Shown: positions 46,301-55,356, numbered from the stretch's first letter. The stretch is DNA of 64,000 bases from Paenibacillus_AB hodogayensis (GCF_039536325.1 NZ_BAAAYO010000015.1:42269-106268); one strand, 5' to 3'. Program-made: numbers and translations. Notes: generated by a model not told the origin, from the sequence alone.

Positions 46301-46723
46301 GTGGTGTGGAGAATGACACAAGACACTGAAACGGATAAGTGGCTTGATTCTGTAGCCAGTGTTATTATGAAAAAAACGCCAAAGAACTGGTTTGATCGTA
46401 CTCTAGATGAATTCAAAATTGAAATAGCCTTATCCGAACGAAAATTTGTTCATTACGAGACGATTGCTTCTCTTTATAAGAGTGAATCGAGTGATATTGA
46501 ACCTGTTCGTATAGGAATTACAACCCTAGATACCGATTTCGAAACTGTTATAAGCCTTTCAGAAATTGAGCATGAACAAACTCGCGGTATAGTTCACTCT
46601 GTAATAAACCAATTTAATTCTGGAACTATTGATGGAAACCAGCTACTATTAATTGCATCCGAGCTTGTGAAAGCCTATTATAGTGATTCGCAAAAGAAAG
46701 GGAAGGCTGAACAACATGCATAA
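43364..46723 (+). CDS. sspC: DNA phosphorothioation ATPase SspC
   Basis: An 1,119-aa ATPase. P-loop VTGPFGTGKSTTIFK is at residues 58-72 and Walker B HLILVIDELGKHLEYA near residue 170; an LRRTQREE-type sensor follows. The large C-terminal part is helical with no named domain. It overlaps sspB by one base and sspD by eight, forming a coupled sspBCD operon. A second ATG at 43367 is an equal start candidate. Confidence 0.86.
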   Translation: MMKYRDVFLQQHNFLRSTRLDLDKADSSTNFVATPLFAHVLDRVITGLCSNGPRAISVTGPFGTGKSTTIFKLLQLLESGDDKQFKELGRAYPELEPISSLPQIIPIPVYGTSSAIAPNIKAAISRIAESLNDLELMNETEKVDSSDLNAIIKLIEIVRTKHPSKHLILVIDELGKHLEYAASHPEDNDVYLLQLIAEYADRSTTPKMTVITILHQAFENYGNRLLRTQREEFAKIQGRFEDIAFQLPVEDTLKIMGASISSTCINSDAIESVRNLAERIGQELFNLGAVPINLSQVDYISLCRECAPLHPLTALLIGPLFRHFAQNERSLFSMLGSNEPCGFQRFLNETEINTEAPKLYGLSELYEYIATSLGSSIYHSSFSRRWSIIETALGRVPDNNDSTHNLVKSIGLISAIPIRQLVASKYVLELSQGTQIDESIQLLTNRSIVVHRRYSNSYRLWDGSDIDIESLIEDARRSIGVPSFIESLARLVPPRPITARKHSMQTGALRWFDMTYITAEQIHLIKADSKPLNGDGRVYVVISSIDERLPSEIDNLEPWQMVLWTVLPPTLFEAVTELYYVRWVKENTPALRDDEVARREITEREYDLELLIERTVDGAILRPEGVVTVFTHSGAPLKLEGKQLNSLVSELCDRLYPKAPRVINEFVNRNVLSTAATAARNDVLKRIITNTNEKDLGIIGSPPQLPIYLSTLQKTGLHREVEGKWELYAPGRESTWFDSWSYLESKTKETYCPVSDLWSGLSLPPYGVRRGLLPLLTVAYMYVNRNRVSIMENDAFVPELSTAVIERLLRNPEQYKIRLSEISGNNKAFIEIMVQQGALSEFDGTTDLLSLVRPLIAFANRLPEYTRNTKLLSEKTIKLRQALMTAKEPAELLFYSLPSAVGFESIDTTNRSSLPEIVTQIVDSIRELADCYPKLLSQIQAIIFETFGYYDTPADAALDKVRKRATIIQNLIRDLDFKAVVWRMTQDTETDKWLDSVASVIMKKTPKNWFDRTLDEFKIEIALSERKFVHYETIASLYKSESSDIEPVRIGITTLDTDFETVISLSEIEHEQTRGIVHSVINQFNSGTIDGNQLLLIASELVKAYYSDSQKKGKAEQHA

Positions 46724-47516
46724 TACTCGCCACATTTTAAATATATCGGGTGGTAAAGACAGTACCGCTTTGGCTGTATTTATGAAACAAAAAAGACCCG
46801 AAATTGAAATGGAATACGTTTTTTGTGACACGCAGAAGGAATTACCTGAGACATATGAATATCTTGATAAAATTGAGGCTTATCTTGGAAAGCCAATTGT
46901 ACGCTTAAACGACGACAGAGGATTTGATCATTGGCTTCAAGTTTACGGGGGGTTGTTACCTTCATCTCAGGCTAGATGGTGTACTCGTAAATTAAAGATC
47001 GAACCTTTAGAAGATTATGTTGGTACTGACGAAGTAATTAGCTATGTTGCAATTCGAGCGGACGAGGATCGAAGTGGTTATGTTTCAACAAAACCAAACC
47101 TCACCCCAGTTTTTCCATTTAAAGAGCATGGCATTACGAAGTCTGACGTTTATCGCATTCTTGAAGAATCCGGACTAGGTTTACCTAAATATTATGAATG
47201 GCGCTCTAGATCGGGATGCTACTTTTGCTTTTACCAACGAAGAAGTGAATGGGTCGGACTATTAGATCGGCACCCTGACCTATTTGAAAAATCCAAGGAG
47301 TACGAGAAGATTGATAGCGTCACAGGACAGAGATTTACTTGGTCACAACGTGAAAGTCTAGAAGAGTTAGAACAACCTGAACGTAAGGCAGATATTTTAA
47401 AAAGGGCCGCGGAGCAAAGCCTTGATAAGGAATTTAAATCTGGTCCTAAAACACTTGGTGATCTCATTAATCCCGATGATGAAGATGAATTAGGCTGTCT
47501 AATTTGTCATCTATAA
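46716..47516 (+). CDS. sspD: DNA phosphorothioation sulfurtransferase SspD (DndC-like ATP pyrophosphatase)
   Basis: A 266-aa PAPS reductase-like enzyme. The PP-loop ISGGKDSTALAVFM is at residues 9-22, YVFCDTQKELPETYEYL follows, then RWCTRKLKIEP. Conserved cysteines GCYFCFYQRR and a C-terminal CLICHL may carry an Fe-S cluster. It activates the DNA backbone for sulfur exchange. ATG 46716 sits after GGGAAGG and inside the end of sspC; the frame from 46683 lies in sspC sequence. Confidence 0.88.
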   Translation: MHNTRHILNISGGKDSTALAVFMKQKRPEIEMEYVFCDTQKELPETYEYLDKIEAYLGKPIVRLNDDRGFDHWLQVYGGLLPSSQARWCTRKLKIEPLEDYVGTDEVISYVAIRADEDRSGYVSTKPNLTPVFPFKEHGITKSDVYRILEESGLGLPKYYEWRSRSGCYFCFYQRRSEWVGLLDRHPDLFEKSKEYEKIDSVTGQRFTWSQRESLEELEQPERKADILKRAAEQSLDKEFKSGPKTLGDLINPDDEDELGCLICHL

Positions 47517-47527
47517 TAATATGTGCA

Positions 47528-47565
47528 GAGAGGGCATCCCTCCATTGGGAGACCCTCTCATTTTT
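47528..47565 (+). terminator. Terminator after sspBCD
   Basis: GAGAGGG and CCCTCTC arms followed by ATTTTT. Confidence 0.85.
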
Positions 47566-47569
47566 GATC

Positions 47570-47908
47570 TTACATATATCCGTTTAATTCATTCAGGATG
47601 TCAGAGATATTCATTTTATAACTTTTTAAATCCGATACCATGGATTCGTATTCCTCTTTTGTGCCCGTCGTCGGTCTAAAGTTAGCCGTTCTAAGTGTTT
47701 GCCCAAGACGATTTATTAGCGTTTGAATATCTGATGGCATATTTTTATATTCAGAAAAAGTAGACTCTATCCAAACGATATCCCGATTATCTTCTGACAT
47801 CGCCTCATTCCCCTCTAAAACAGGGGCCATTAATTCAATGATTGGATCACATTTTTTAACCAATGAGTTATATTCCCTACGTAACTTCTTCAGTTCATCA
47901 AGGTTCAT
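47570..47908 (-). CDS. Hypothetical helical protein, 112 aa
   Basis: MNLDELKKLRREYNSLVKKCDPIIELMAP begins an almost wholly helical, charged protein without cysteine pairs or membrane segments. No family recognised. It is followed at the window's left by the sspBCD terminator and lies 27 bases downstream of a small zinc-ribbon gene on the same strand, so the two may be co-expressed. Confidence 0.6.
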   Translation of the reverse strand: MNLDELKKLRREYNSLVKKCDPIIELMAPVLEGNEAMSEDNRDIVWIESTFSEYKNMPSDIQTLINRLGQTLRTANFRPTTGTKEEYESMVSDLKSYKMNISDILNELNGYM

Positions 47909-47935
47909 CCCCCCAAAATAGGTTCTAAATTATCC

Positions 47936-48127
47936 TCATATTTCTCGAACAATATTAATTTTTTTCCCAAAATCATACGGTTGGGAATAATAAACCTTGC
48001 CGCAATTTAAACATCTCACATCACAAAGACGATTATAGACTAATTTTTCCTGTTTAGGTAAATGATCTGGTGGTGATTCAATTCTTATAACATCCAATAC
48101 CCCGCCACATTCTGGACACAATAACAT
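47936..48127 (-). CDS. Small zinc-ribbon protein, 63 aa
   Basis: Two CxxC pairs, CPECGG at residues 4-9 and CLNCGK near residue 41, form a likely zinc ribbon, with YYSQPYDFGKK after. Similar small proteins occur as parts of toxin-antitoxin or nucleic-acid-binding pairs, but no family can be named. It lies 50 bases downstream of the giant ATPase gene and before the 112-aa helical protein. Confidence 0.6.
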   Translation of the reverse strand: MLLCPECGGVLDVIRIESPPDHLPKQEKLVYNRLCDVRCLNCGKVYYSQPYDFGKKINIVREI

Positions 48128-48177
48128 ACAACTCGACCCCCTATTGATTCGTTTTATCTCTGTCTATCCTCCCTGTC

Positions 48178-51100
48178 TTACTCAGGCCATCGAAAATACA
48201 CCCGTGCGCCGGCCTCGAGAATCCGGTAGCGTTCCTTGTTCGCACTGGCATAAGGATTAGAGAGCCAGTGAAATTCGGGCTTATCAAACACGTTCGTAAT
48301 GAATAATACTACAAATTCCTTCGTACGCTTACTAGCATCTTCTATTGCCCTGCGCTGTTCCGTGGAACCTAACTCAAAATATGGATCTCTCCCTCTCGTA
48401 GCTTTGACCTCAATGTGAAACGTTTTCCGATTTTGCGTGATTTCGAAATCATACCCCAACCTGTCGTCGCCGGCTTCCCCGCCGAAACGGTACATGCGGT
48501 TTTCGGACTTCCAGCTGTCCGTGCTGCAAGCATTCGGGAACCGTTTCTGTAAAAACCGGTAGGCCCACAACTCGCCTACAATTCCAACCGTCATTTCTAT
48601 TTGCTTGTTTTCTCTCATATTCGTGCCTTTTGATTGTCCGCCACCGCTACTTCCGTCTTTTTGTCTTCCTGGCCCCGTCTTTCCTAGTTCTATGGGAGCG
48701 AGAATGTCGCCATATACCGTATCTTCCGGCAATGTTATGGAATCCACCATGTTTGCCAATTGATGCAAGTTAGAATCGTCAGTATCAAATGGCTGGCCAA
48801 AAATTGTTGTCGTTCGTTTCGCCCTGTACGCTTTCTCCTTCTCCTGTTCCAATTTCTTCTCAGCCTGTTCTAGGTCGCTATCTTGGACTTGAAGCAAAGA
48901 CAATAACTCATGCCTTGATTTTACCAACATGATTCCTTCCGGCAAGACGCGGCATAACTGCCCAAATGAAGGACTCGCCAGGATAAAAGCATAAGCGTCC
49001 TTGTCTTCCCATCGACCCAGCTCCATTCGCTCCTCCAGGCCTTCACGCATCATGTGTTGGAACAAGGTCGTTTCGGAGACGTGAAGCACACCAGGTGTAT
49101 CCAAACCCTTAACTTGATAATGAGCCAGAAAGGCGGACAGCATGACTTTAAGTGTACCGCGAACCAAGATTTGATTGGTCTGCCTTATGTCATATGCGGA
49201 TACATTGATATCCGGAATCGTTTGTGATAATAAATCCTTAATATCTGTGAACAGTGACAACCCGCAGATCGAGGATAGCAGACCAGAATTGACTCTTAAC
49301 TTGCGCAAAACTTCCATCAAGCTCCCTACGAACACTTCTTCTGGCAGCTGCCAGTATAAAGTGCACCAGCTATCTGGTAGCGTCCAACTCTCGTATTCAG
49401 CCTTACCAGCAGCATACTCATTAATGTCCTGCCGACCGGAGCGGACTTCATATCGAAGAATGCCGTAAACCAAATTCCTGAACATCCCTTTCAGGCTGTT
49501 GAACTCCTGTATGAGTTCCCGGTTTAAGATGGTTGTTCTCGGCACTGCCAACCCCACGAGCGCTTCATTCCAGGCGGACAAGGAGACGCCGAATTCGTCA
49601 AACAAACGTTGTCCCATTTGAAAATCGTTTGCTGACTCTTTGGCAAACCTAAGCAGAATCGTAGACTCCGTGGAATTGGGAAGGACTTCATCCAACAACT
49701 TTTTCAAATCGCTCTCTTCTGCTAGCTGTTGGTCTCGAAGAATCTCTCCGGCCCCATACAGCTTGAACACAGGGGCTAGCCGCTCGATCGCCCAACCGAG
49801 GTTGTGATTCAACGCATGTTCGACCGACTCAAAATTCTCTTCCGAAATCTTGACGGATTGAAGTGCCCTGATCAGCGCCGGTCGGTCCGGAACGACACTC
49901 CGTAAATCGAAATTAAGCTTGGAAAACGCGTGCTTCAAATACATCTCCATCGGCACGTTCTCCAGATATTCCGCCAATGCCGTCGCAAGCTCCTCTTCAT
50001 TTCCGCGAGCTTCTTTCTCGATGAAAATCGTTTTATATTCCTTACTAGCATGGATCAGATGACGCGTCAATTCGAGCGAACCAGAGTGCTTGTCTTCCAG
50101 CGAGATTTCAATGCTCTCACAGAAAACGATCCTTGTCCCCTGAAGCTCGGACAACAACCGGGTATAAGCGGCGGACGAAACGTTGATGTAACTGTCCTCG
50201 CGGAATATAGCTACTGTCAATAGGAAAGGCAGTAACCATTGACGATCGCCTTCGATAAACATCTCGTCTGACTCTGACGGTATATCACTGTTCCACTCAC
50301 TACCATCGATTCGAATCAACTGTGCCAGGTCGGAAAGCAGAGGTAGCGCTTCACTATACATCGATTTGAGCAGTTCCGCATAACCTGGCCGTCCGTCGAT
50401 CAAAAGGACGGATACAAGCGGGTTTCGCTCTAAACGGACGACCAATTTCTTGTCATCAGGGATGTAGATCCTTTCCGATGTTTTGTCCAAGTCCGCCACG
50501 TGAACTTTTCTAGCTTTGGTGTACAGAATTTTGGACGGGGGCGTGAAGTCTGCAAGCCGGTGTTGATCGCCCAGTCGCTGTAGCAAAATATCCCATGCTG
50601 TCCGATAATGGCCTTTCAGGTAATTGATCTGATTCGGATTAACCTTGCCTTCAATGTACAATATCGCAAGCAAGTCTAGCAACTTGGCCGCTTCTTTCGC
50701 CCCCGTGGCTTTAAATCTGTTCAGGCCTAGCTTGCTAAACAACTCCTCCCGCCCGTTCTGCTCGAGCTCAGAAATGACAAACCTGTCCATATAGGGAATA
50801 AACGAAAAATTCGCCCTAGACGCAGCCAAGTCTACCTCAGGTACATACCATGTATCAGCCAACCGTCGAAAAGAAAATTCGTCCATCTTCTCGGCTGGGA
50901 CAGGAACCCAAGCGAGCTGCTGCAGCGTTATGTAAACGAGTGAAGGCACATAGAGAGAAGGCCTTTCACCCCACATTTTGTGAATACGGAGTACCCGCCA
51001 TACATCCCTCTCCCAGTATGCAGCAGAATAAACGATCAAACGGGCGAACAACCGCTTCACATCATCTGGGAAATGCTCATATCCTTTAATACCGTCTATG

Positions 51101-53799
51101 TTCATGAGTTCCCTTAGCTCATACTTAAAATCACTTTCATAATTGCATCCGGCCGCTTCGACTGCATTCTTGAAAGTCGCCATTTGCCACTCATCAAAAT
51201 AGCCTTCTGAAGGGGGGGTAAAGCGGTAGCGGTAACTCCAGCCTCTGAATGCTATCGTACCCCCAGGTACAGCGGGAACTAGCTTTAAGTAGTCCGTAGC
51301 TCCACAAATTTGGAAGAATCGCGCAACCCTACTCTCTCCAAACTGTTGAAAAGAAGGAGGCAGTTCACTCACGTTCAACAACTGACGGTCCAGGCCATAT
51401 TGGTAAGCCGTTGCTTCGAAGAATCGCGAGAGCATTCCGGCATGGTTCGTCACACCAGTACGCTCCCAGTCGGCGGAGAAGTAGGTTTCGATTGCCGGTA
51501 TCCAGCCGGAACGTGTCGGCAGCCAGATCCGTAAGAAACGATTCTGGTAGGATTCTGTCGCTCTGGAGCCAAAATAAAGATGCATCGCCCAGTCGAGCAA
51601 CTCGAACAGCTGATCCGATTTAGTTGTGCCGTAAGGAACCAGTTTCGTTGGCATTTCCGGGAGGATAATCTTATCCAGAAAAGTCTGCACACGGAAATCC
51701 TCTACGAGATTGCCATTCCGCAAATACTTCAAAAAGTCACTTGTTCTCTTGCCGCCTTTCTCCCGATGCTTGTCCAGGTCTTCATTTAAATATGCGATTT
51801 TGTGTCGCATAAAAGACGGGATTTTGTCCGGGTCATGCGGAGTTGCTTCCTCCCCATCGGCATCCGCAGACTGCGAGGGGGATAAGAACACTTCGCCCAG
51901 TTGTTCCTCGTCTCCGGCTAAGTGTAGTTCACCGTCCTGCCCCAGAAGCACGTACCGGCGCTGCAGCCGCTCGGGATCAGGAAGCAGCAGCATCGCTTCG
52001 TCGTAGAATAGTTGCCAAACGGCGATGGAGCACCGTTGACTTCGCATCAACCGGGCGTACGCTTCGATCCATTCCGCTTTTCGATTATCGTCCGGATACA
52101 TGTTGACATTCGCATGTTTGGCGAGCATATCAAGAGCCGGATACCGATCATCACTGATATTAGAGACGGTCCCGATTCCCAGCTTTCCAGATAGATCTTC
52201 TCTCGAAAACAGGCGATAGGACCACGTCTTTGGCAGACAGATCAAATCCGCCATGGTGCCGAATTCTTGCTGATTGTCTACGTTGCGAAAGGGCAGAATC
52301 GGCCAATGTGCCAACTCGATCTGATTCTCTTTCAGAATACGATCCACATGCGAAGCGAGGATGCGGCCAGGCTCACTCTCGCCAAGGTTCGAGCGGAAAC
52401 TAAGCAAATCGATGACCATATCTCCGGACTCCGGCGGTTGGAGATTCAGTACCTGCCGGACTGCTTCTAGGAGGAGAGTTGCCAATTCCAACAGAAGCAA
52501 ACTGTTCCATCTCTTCCCAGTGTCGATTCCGCCGCGATTGATCTGTCCAAAGAACGGTGCATTTAAATGCGCAGCGATTCCGGTCGACTGCCTTGTAGGC
52601 AGATAAATATAGATAAGTCCTGGTTCCCGTAGCCCTCCTTTACGAACTGCCGTTTCAATTCGTGCTTCATCCAAATCCGCCCAGCTCTGATGCAGCTCGC
52701 TCACGGCCTGGAGGATTTTGTTTCTCATCTGCGGATTGCCACTGCCTCCGATCGTCTTCGTCCAACGCCAATACGCTGCCGGCTCCTGTTCTTCCGACGA
52801 AATCACGACCTCCGAGAGTTTGCTGCCATGATCGATCAAGATGGTCTCCTTTTTGTACATCCGCTTCTCTTGCACGAAAAGACCATCTTCGTCCCGATGC
52901 TCTATATGCAGCTCGGAGATATGATCCAGAAAGAGCCACGACTGTTCGTCGAGCTCGAACATGGCTCTCTTGGTAAGCTCTAGCGCATCCGGTTGATTGA
53001 GCTCCAGACGGACAATTGTGACATACCCTTCCTCTCCGAGCTGTTTAAGGATAGGATCTGCGGCATTCGGACTTATGGGGAACGGAAGCGAGTATGGGGA
53101 CAGATACTTCATTTCCGAGTAGAAAAAATGTCTGAGAGTATTCTCCCTGTTTGGATTCAAGCTCTGTACGATCTGCTCCAGCTCTACAATCTGTTGATGC
53201 GGCCAATGTTTCAAAGTGACGGGTACGCCGAAGATATCACCGAAATCTGGTACATGTTTATTCTCCAGCATTTCGATGATTTTTTCAGTCAGCAACTCAA
53301 TCTTATCCGGTGCAAACTCGAAGCAGAAACCGGAAAAACCATCTTCGCTTTCCCACTTACCCGAGTAGATTTGCGGTGACATGCAGACCTGTAGTACGCT
53401 TTTGAACCCTACTCCCTTGTTGCCAACAGACTCCGAGGGTTTCTTGTCGCTTAACGCGAGACTAGATAGAGATTTGAAGTTATTTTCCGTAATGGGTCTA
53501 CCTGTATTGGCAAAATAGAAGACGGAATGACGCTCTCTGTTCTCCGAAAGAACCATTTTTATCTTGCCGATCGATAAAGGATCATCTAATCGCCCATTGT
53601 TTATGGCATCATAACCATTCTGGAGCAGCTCGATAACAAATCGGTTTGCATATTCGTGCTTCATGTGTTCGATGACATTGGACAAGCTCTTGTAAGTCTG
53701 ATTGTCGTTCAGAATCTGATTCAGAAAAACTTGCAATTCACCTATTGTTTTGGCGGCAATCGTAGTTAACCTGTTTTCGGTTTGAAGGATCAAGTTCAT
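48178..53799 (-). CDS. Giant GHKL (sacsin-type) ATPase with C-terminal DUF3883 domain
   Basis: An 1,873-aa protein. Residues 50-125 carry a GHKL fold: ELLQNGYDAIN (N box, metal-binding Asn), YFANTGRPIT, and SVGNKGVGFKSVLQV (glycine-rich lid). The last 140 residues are DUF3883-like: VGIVGELWAYRFL...RLGYDFEI...FHIEVKATRG, with D..ExK spacing like PD-(D/E)xK nucleases. A Gly/Lys-rich linker precedes it. Sacsin-like ATPases joined to DUF3883 recur in defence islands, so an antiviral role beside sspABCD-FGH is likely but unproven. GC is higher than in the ssp genes, suggesting separate acquisition. Confidence 0.82.
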   Translation of the reverse strand: MNLILQTENRLTTIAAKTIGELQVFLNQILNDNQTYKSLSNVIEHMKHEYANRFVIELLQNGYDAINNGRLDDPLSIGKIKMVLSENRERHSVFYFANTGRPITENNFKSLSSLALSDKKPSESVGNKGVGFKSVLQVCMSPQIYSGKWESEDGFSGFCFEFAPDKIELLTEKIIEMLENKHVPDFGDIFGVPVTLKHWPHQQIVELEQIVQSLNPNRENTLRHFFYSEMKYLSPYSLPFPISPNAADPILKQLGEEGYVTIVRLELNQPDALELTKRAMFELDEQSWLFLDHISELHIEHRDEDGLFVQEKRMYKKETILIDHGSKLSEVVISSEEQEPAAYWRWTKTIGGSGNPQMRNKILQAVSELHQSWADLDEARIETAVRKGGLREPGLIYIYLPTRQSTGIAAHLNAPFFGQINRGGIDTGKRWNSLLLLELATLLLEAVRQVLNLQPPESGDMVIDLLSFRSNLGESEPGRILASHVDRILKENQIELAHWPILPFRNVDNQQEFGTMADLICLPKTWSYRLFSREDLSGKLGIGTVSNISDDRYPALDMLAKHANVNMYPDDNRKAEWIEAYARLMRSQRCSIAVWQLFYDEAMLLLPDPERLQRRYVLLGQDGELHLAGDEEQLGEVFLSPSQSADADGEEATPHDPDKIPSFMRHKIAYLNEDLDKHREKGGKRTSDFLKYLRNGNLVEDFRVQTFLDKIILPEMPTKLVPYGTTKSDQLFELLDWAMHLYFGSRATESYQNRFLRIWLPTRSGWIPAIETYFSADWERTGVTNHAGMLSRFFEATAYQYGLDRQLLNVSELPPSFQQFGESRVARFFQICGATDYLKLVPAVPGGTIAFRGWSYRYRFTPPSEGYFDEWQMATFKNAVEAAGCNYESDFKYELRELMNIDGIKGYEHFPDDVKRLFARLIVYSAAYWERDVWRVLRIHKMWGERPSLYVPSLVYITLQQLAWVPVPAEKMDEFSFRRLADTWYVPEVDLAASRANFSFIPYMDRFVISELEQNGREELFSKLGLNRFKATGAKEAAKLLDLLAILYIEGKVNPNQINYLKGHYRTAWDILLQRLGDQHRLADFTPPSKILYTKARKVHVADLDKTSERIYIPDDKKLVVRLERNPLVSVLLIDGRPGYAELLKSMYSEALPLLSDLAQLIRIDGSEWNSDIPSESDEMFIEGDRQWLLPFLLTVAIFREDSYINVSSAAYTRLLSELQGTRIVFCESIEISLEDKHSGSLELTRHLIHASKEYKTIFIEKEARGNEEELATALAEYLENVPMEMYLKHAFSKLNFDLRSVVPDRPALIRALQSVKISEENFESVEHALNHNLGWAIERLAPVFKLYGAGEILRDQQLAEESDLKKLLDEVLPNSTESTILLRFAKESANDFQMGQRLFDEFGVSLSAWNEALVGLAVPRTTILNRELIQEFNSLKGMFRNLVYGILRYEVRSGRQDINEYAAGKAEYESWTLPDSWCTLYWQLPEEVFVGSLMEVLRKLRVNSGLLSSICGLSLFTDIKDLLSQTIPDINVSAYDIRQTNQILVRGTLKVMLSAFLAHYQVKGLDTPGVLHVSETTLFQHMMREGLEERMELGRWEDKDAYAFILASPSFGQLCRVLPEGIMLVKSRHELLSLLQVQDSDLEQAEKKLEQEKEKAYRAKRTTTIFGQPFDTDDSNLHQLANMVDSITLPEDTVYGDILAPIELGKTGPGRQKDGSSGGGQSKGTNMRENKQIEMTVGIVGELWAYRFLQKRFPNACSTDSWKSENRMYRFGGEAGDDRLGYDFEITQNRKTFHIEVKATRGRDPYFELGSTEQRRAIEDASKRTKEFVVLFITNVFDKPEFHWLSNPYASANKERYRILEAGARVYFRWPE

Positions 53800-53993
53800 C
53801 TGCTCCTATGTATTCTTTTCGTTATGTATTTGTTCGGGCAAAGCCTGTTGCTTACCTCTATTGAGGGCCAAAAAAATACTGATGTGCGTCGACACCAGTT
53901 GTATATTTTATGTTTATTTGAATTTCGCTCCAAAACTATTGATGAATAGCGACAGAAACATGCTTTAAACGTGGTAATAGTGTACTTGAATTT

Positions 53994-54029
53994 GAAAACA
54001 GGACAGCTGCGAATATGCAGCCATCCTGT
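53994..54029 (-). terminator. Terminator after the 126-aa gene
   Basis: ACAGGA(T)GGCTGC and GCAGCTGTCCTGT arms, then TTTTC on the minus strand. The remaining stretch 53800-53993 shows no gene. Confidence 0.7.
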
Positions 54030-54084
54030 AAAATCAATCGTACTCCGGGCCTAGAACCCCACAGGACTGCTTATCGATGAAGCA

Positions 54085-54465
54085 TTAATCCCTCTTACCA
54101 CTTTTCCAGTTCAATACGCTTTTCCATCTTTTTGCTTCTTCAACTCTTTGAACTCTGTCATTACGTCGGTTTGCTTTTTGGGAATAAGCTTCTCGCTCAG
54201 TGGGACTCATATCTTTTAATTTTTGAATTTCTTCTCTGGTATTTTTATCGACTCCATTACCATCTAGCTCTTTCTGTTTTCGATAAGCTCCCCATACTAC
54301 ACCTTGATCCCAGGCACTTTGGAGCTCAAATGCAACTTTATCCGCAAGTTCTTCTGTCGGCAATTCAATTATTGGAGCATCAAAAGTGCCATCGGTTACG
54401 AGAACAAGAAACTTACCATCCTCAATTACCGATTTGTACAAAAAAATTCGACCTTCTTTTAACAT
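54085..54465 (-). CDS. Hypothetical protein, 126 aa
   Basis: The N-terminal half looks like a small beta sheet (EGRIFLYKSVIEDGKFLVLVTDGTFDAPIIELPTEE has alternating hydrophobics), the C-terminal half is charged and helical (TREEIQKLKDMSPTEREAYSQKANRRNDRVQRV). No signal peptide. Not recognised. It has its own terminator and stands alone. Confidence 0.6.
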   Translation of the reverse strand: MLKEGRIFLYKSVIEDGKFLVLVTDGTFDAPIIELPTEELADKVAFELQSAWDQGVVWGAYRKQKELDGNGVDKNTREEIQKLKDMSPTEREAYSQKANRRNDRVQRVEEAKRWKSVLNWKSGKRD

Positions 54466-54590
54466 CCTAATTTCGTCATCTTTCCAAACGCAACCTGCTT
54501 ACAGACCATTATCATAATTCAAATAACATTATTTGAAAGGCTCTGTTACTCGGCCTCTACCTTCGTTGAAGAAGTCTAGCAAAAAAATGT

Positions 54591-55151
54591 TCATTTTTTG
54601 CCGAGTAACCGTCTTGCTGAGTTATGAGCTGCACTATAATACATATTGTGCTTTTTCTCGTCTCCGATGTACCGAATCGTTAAATCATATCCCTTATTTT
54701 CTAGTTTAAATTCCTCAAGACTCTGGAGCACTTCGGAAACAGCTTCCCGCATGAAATTGTTGTCGGATAATTTTTCTGTATATAAAATCTGATCTATATG
54801 GCAATAGTCTGTATAAACAATTATTTGTTCTGGCTTAATCAACCTTCTGCTATAACGTTCCAATATTTTGGGGAGCATGGATATGGCAAAGGTCAAAGCT
54901 TTTAATTCTGCATAGACAGAACGGTTAACATATCCGACATATAATTTCCTTGACTCCACTCTTGTTTCCCCGTCTCCAACAAAGCAAGCTGCTACGCTTA
55001 TAATGTTTTGGTCTTGTATTGCGGAACAGTCGGAGTAAACAGTTATTGTTCCTCGATCGTGGAGAAGCCTCTGCATTTCTTTTAAACGGTCGGTCGGTAT
55101 TTTCGATAGCGGATCTTTTGAGTCCGTATATCTTAACGTTCGGTTTTTCAT
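54591..55151 (-). CDS. RNase H-fold protein, 186 aa
   Basis: The pattern of an RNase HI-like domain is visible: VYSDCSAIQ (first Asp) with a following hairpin, VYAELKALTFAI (Glu), IVYTDYCHIDQIL (second Asp), and the C-terminal HNSARRLLGKK (His/Asn near the usual fourth ligand). Order and spacing of D, E, D match the family, although the fourth Asp is not obvious. It could degrade RNA in hybrids or act as a dedicated nuclease of the island. ATG 55151 follows AGGCGGAG. Confidence 0.68.
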   Translation of the reverse strand: MKNRTLRYTDSKDPLSKIPTDRLKEMQRLLHDRGTITVYSDCSAIQDQNIISVAACFVGDGETRVESRKLYVGYVNRSVYAELKALTFAISMLPKILERYSRRLIKPEQIIVYTDYCHIDQILYTEKLSDNNFMREAVSEVLQSLEEFKLENKGYDLTIRYIGDEKKHNMYYSAAHNSARRLLGKK

Positions 55152-55356
55152 AATGCACTCCGCCTTCCAAAATACAATCTACTCCGTGTTAGGCGATCTT
55201 AATGTTAATAAACTGGCCCGTTTTTTCTTGCATACGTTTGCATTCTTGCGAATTTTATTGCATGCTGCATGCCCTTTATTTTTCCTTGAACGAACTGGTC
55301 AGCCGGATCATGCTGTAGTTCCAAACAGAGCTCGGCCAAATAAGATTCCAAGTACT

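Noticed and set aside
32404..47516. Classical Dnd (DndBCDE) or BREX system.
   Set aside because: No DndB, DndD or DndE, no PglX methyltransferase or PglZ. DUF4007 SspB with SspC and SspD indicates the Ssp type.
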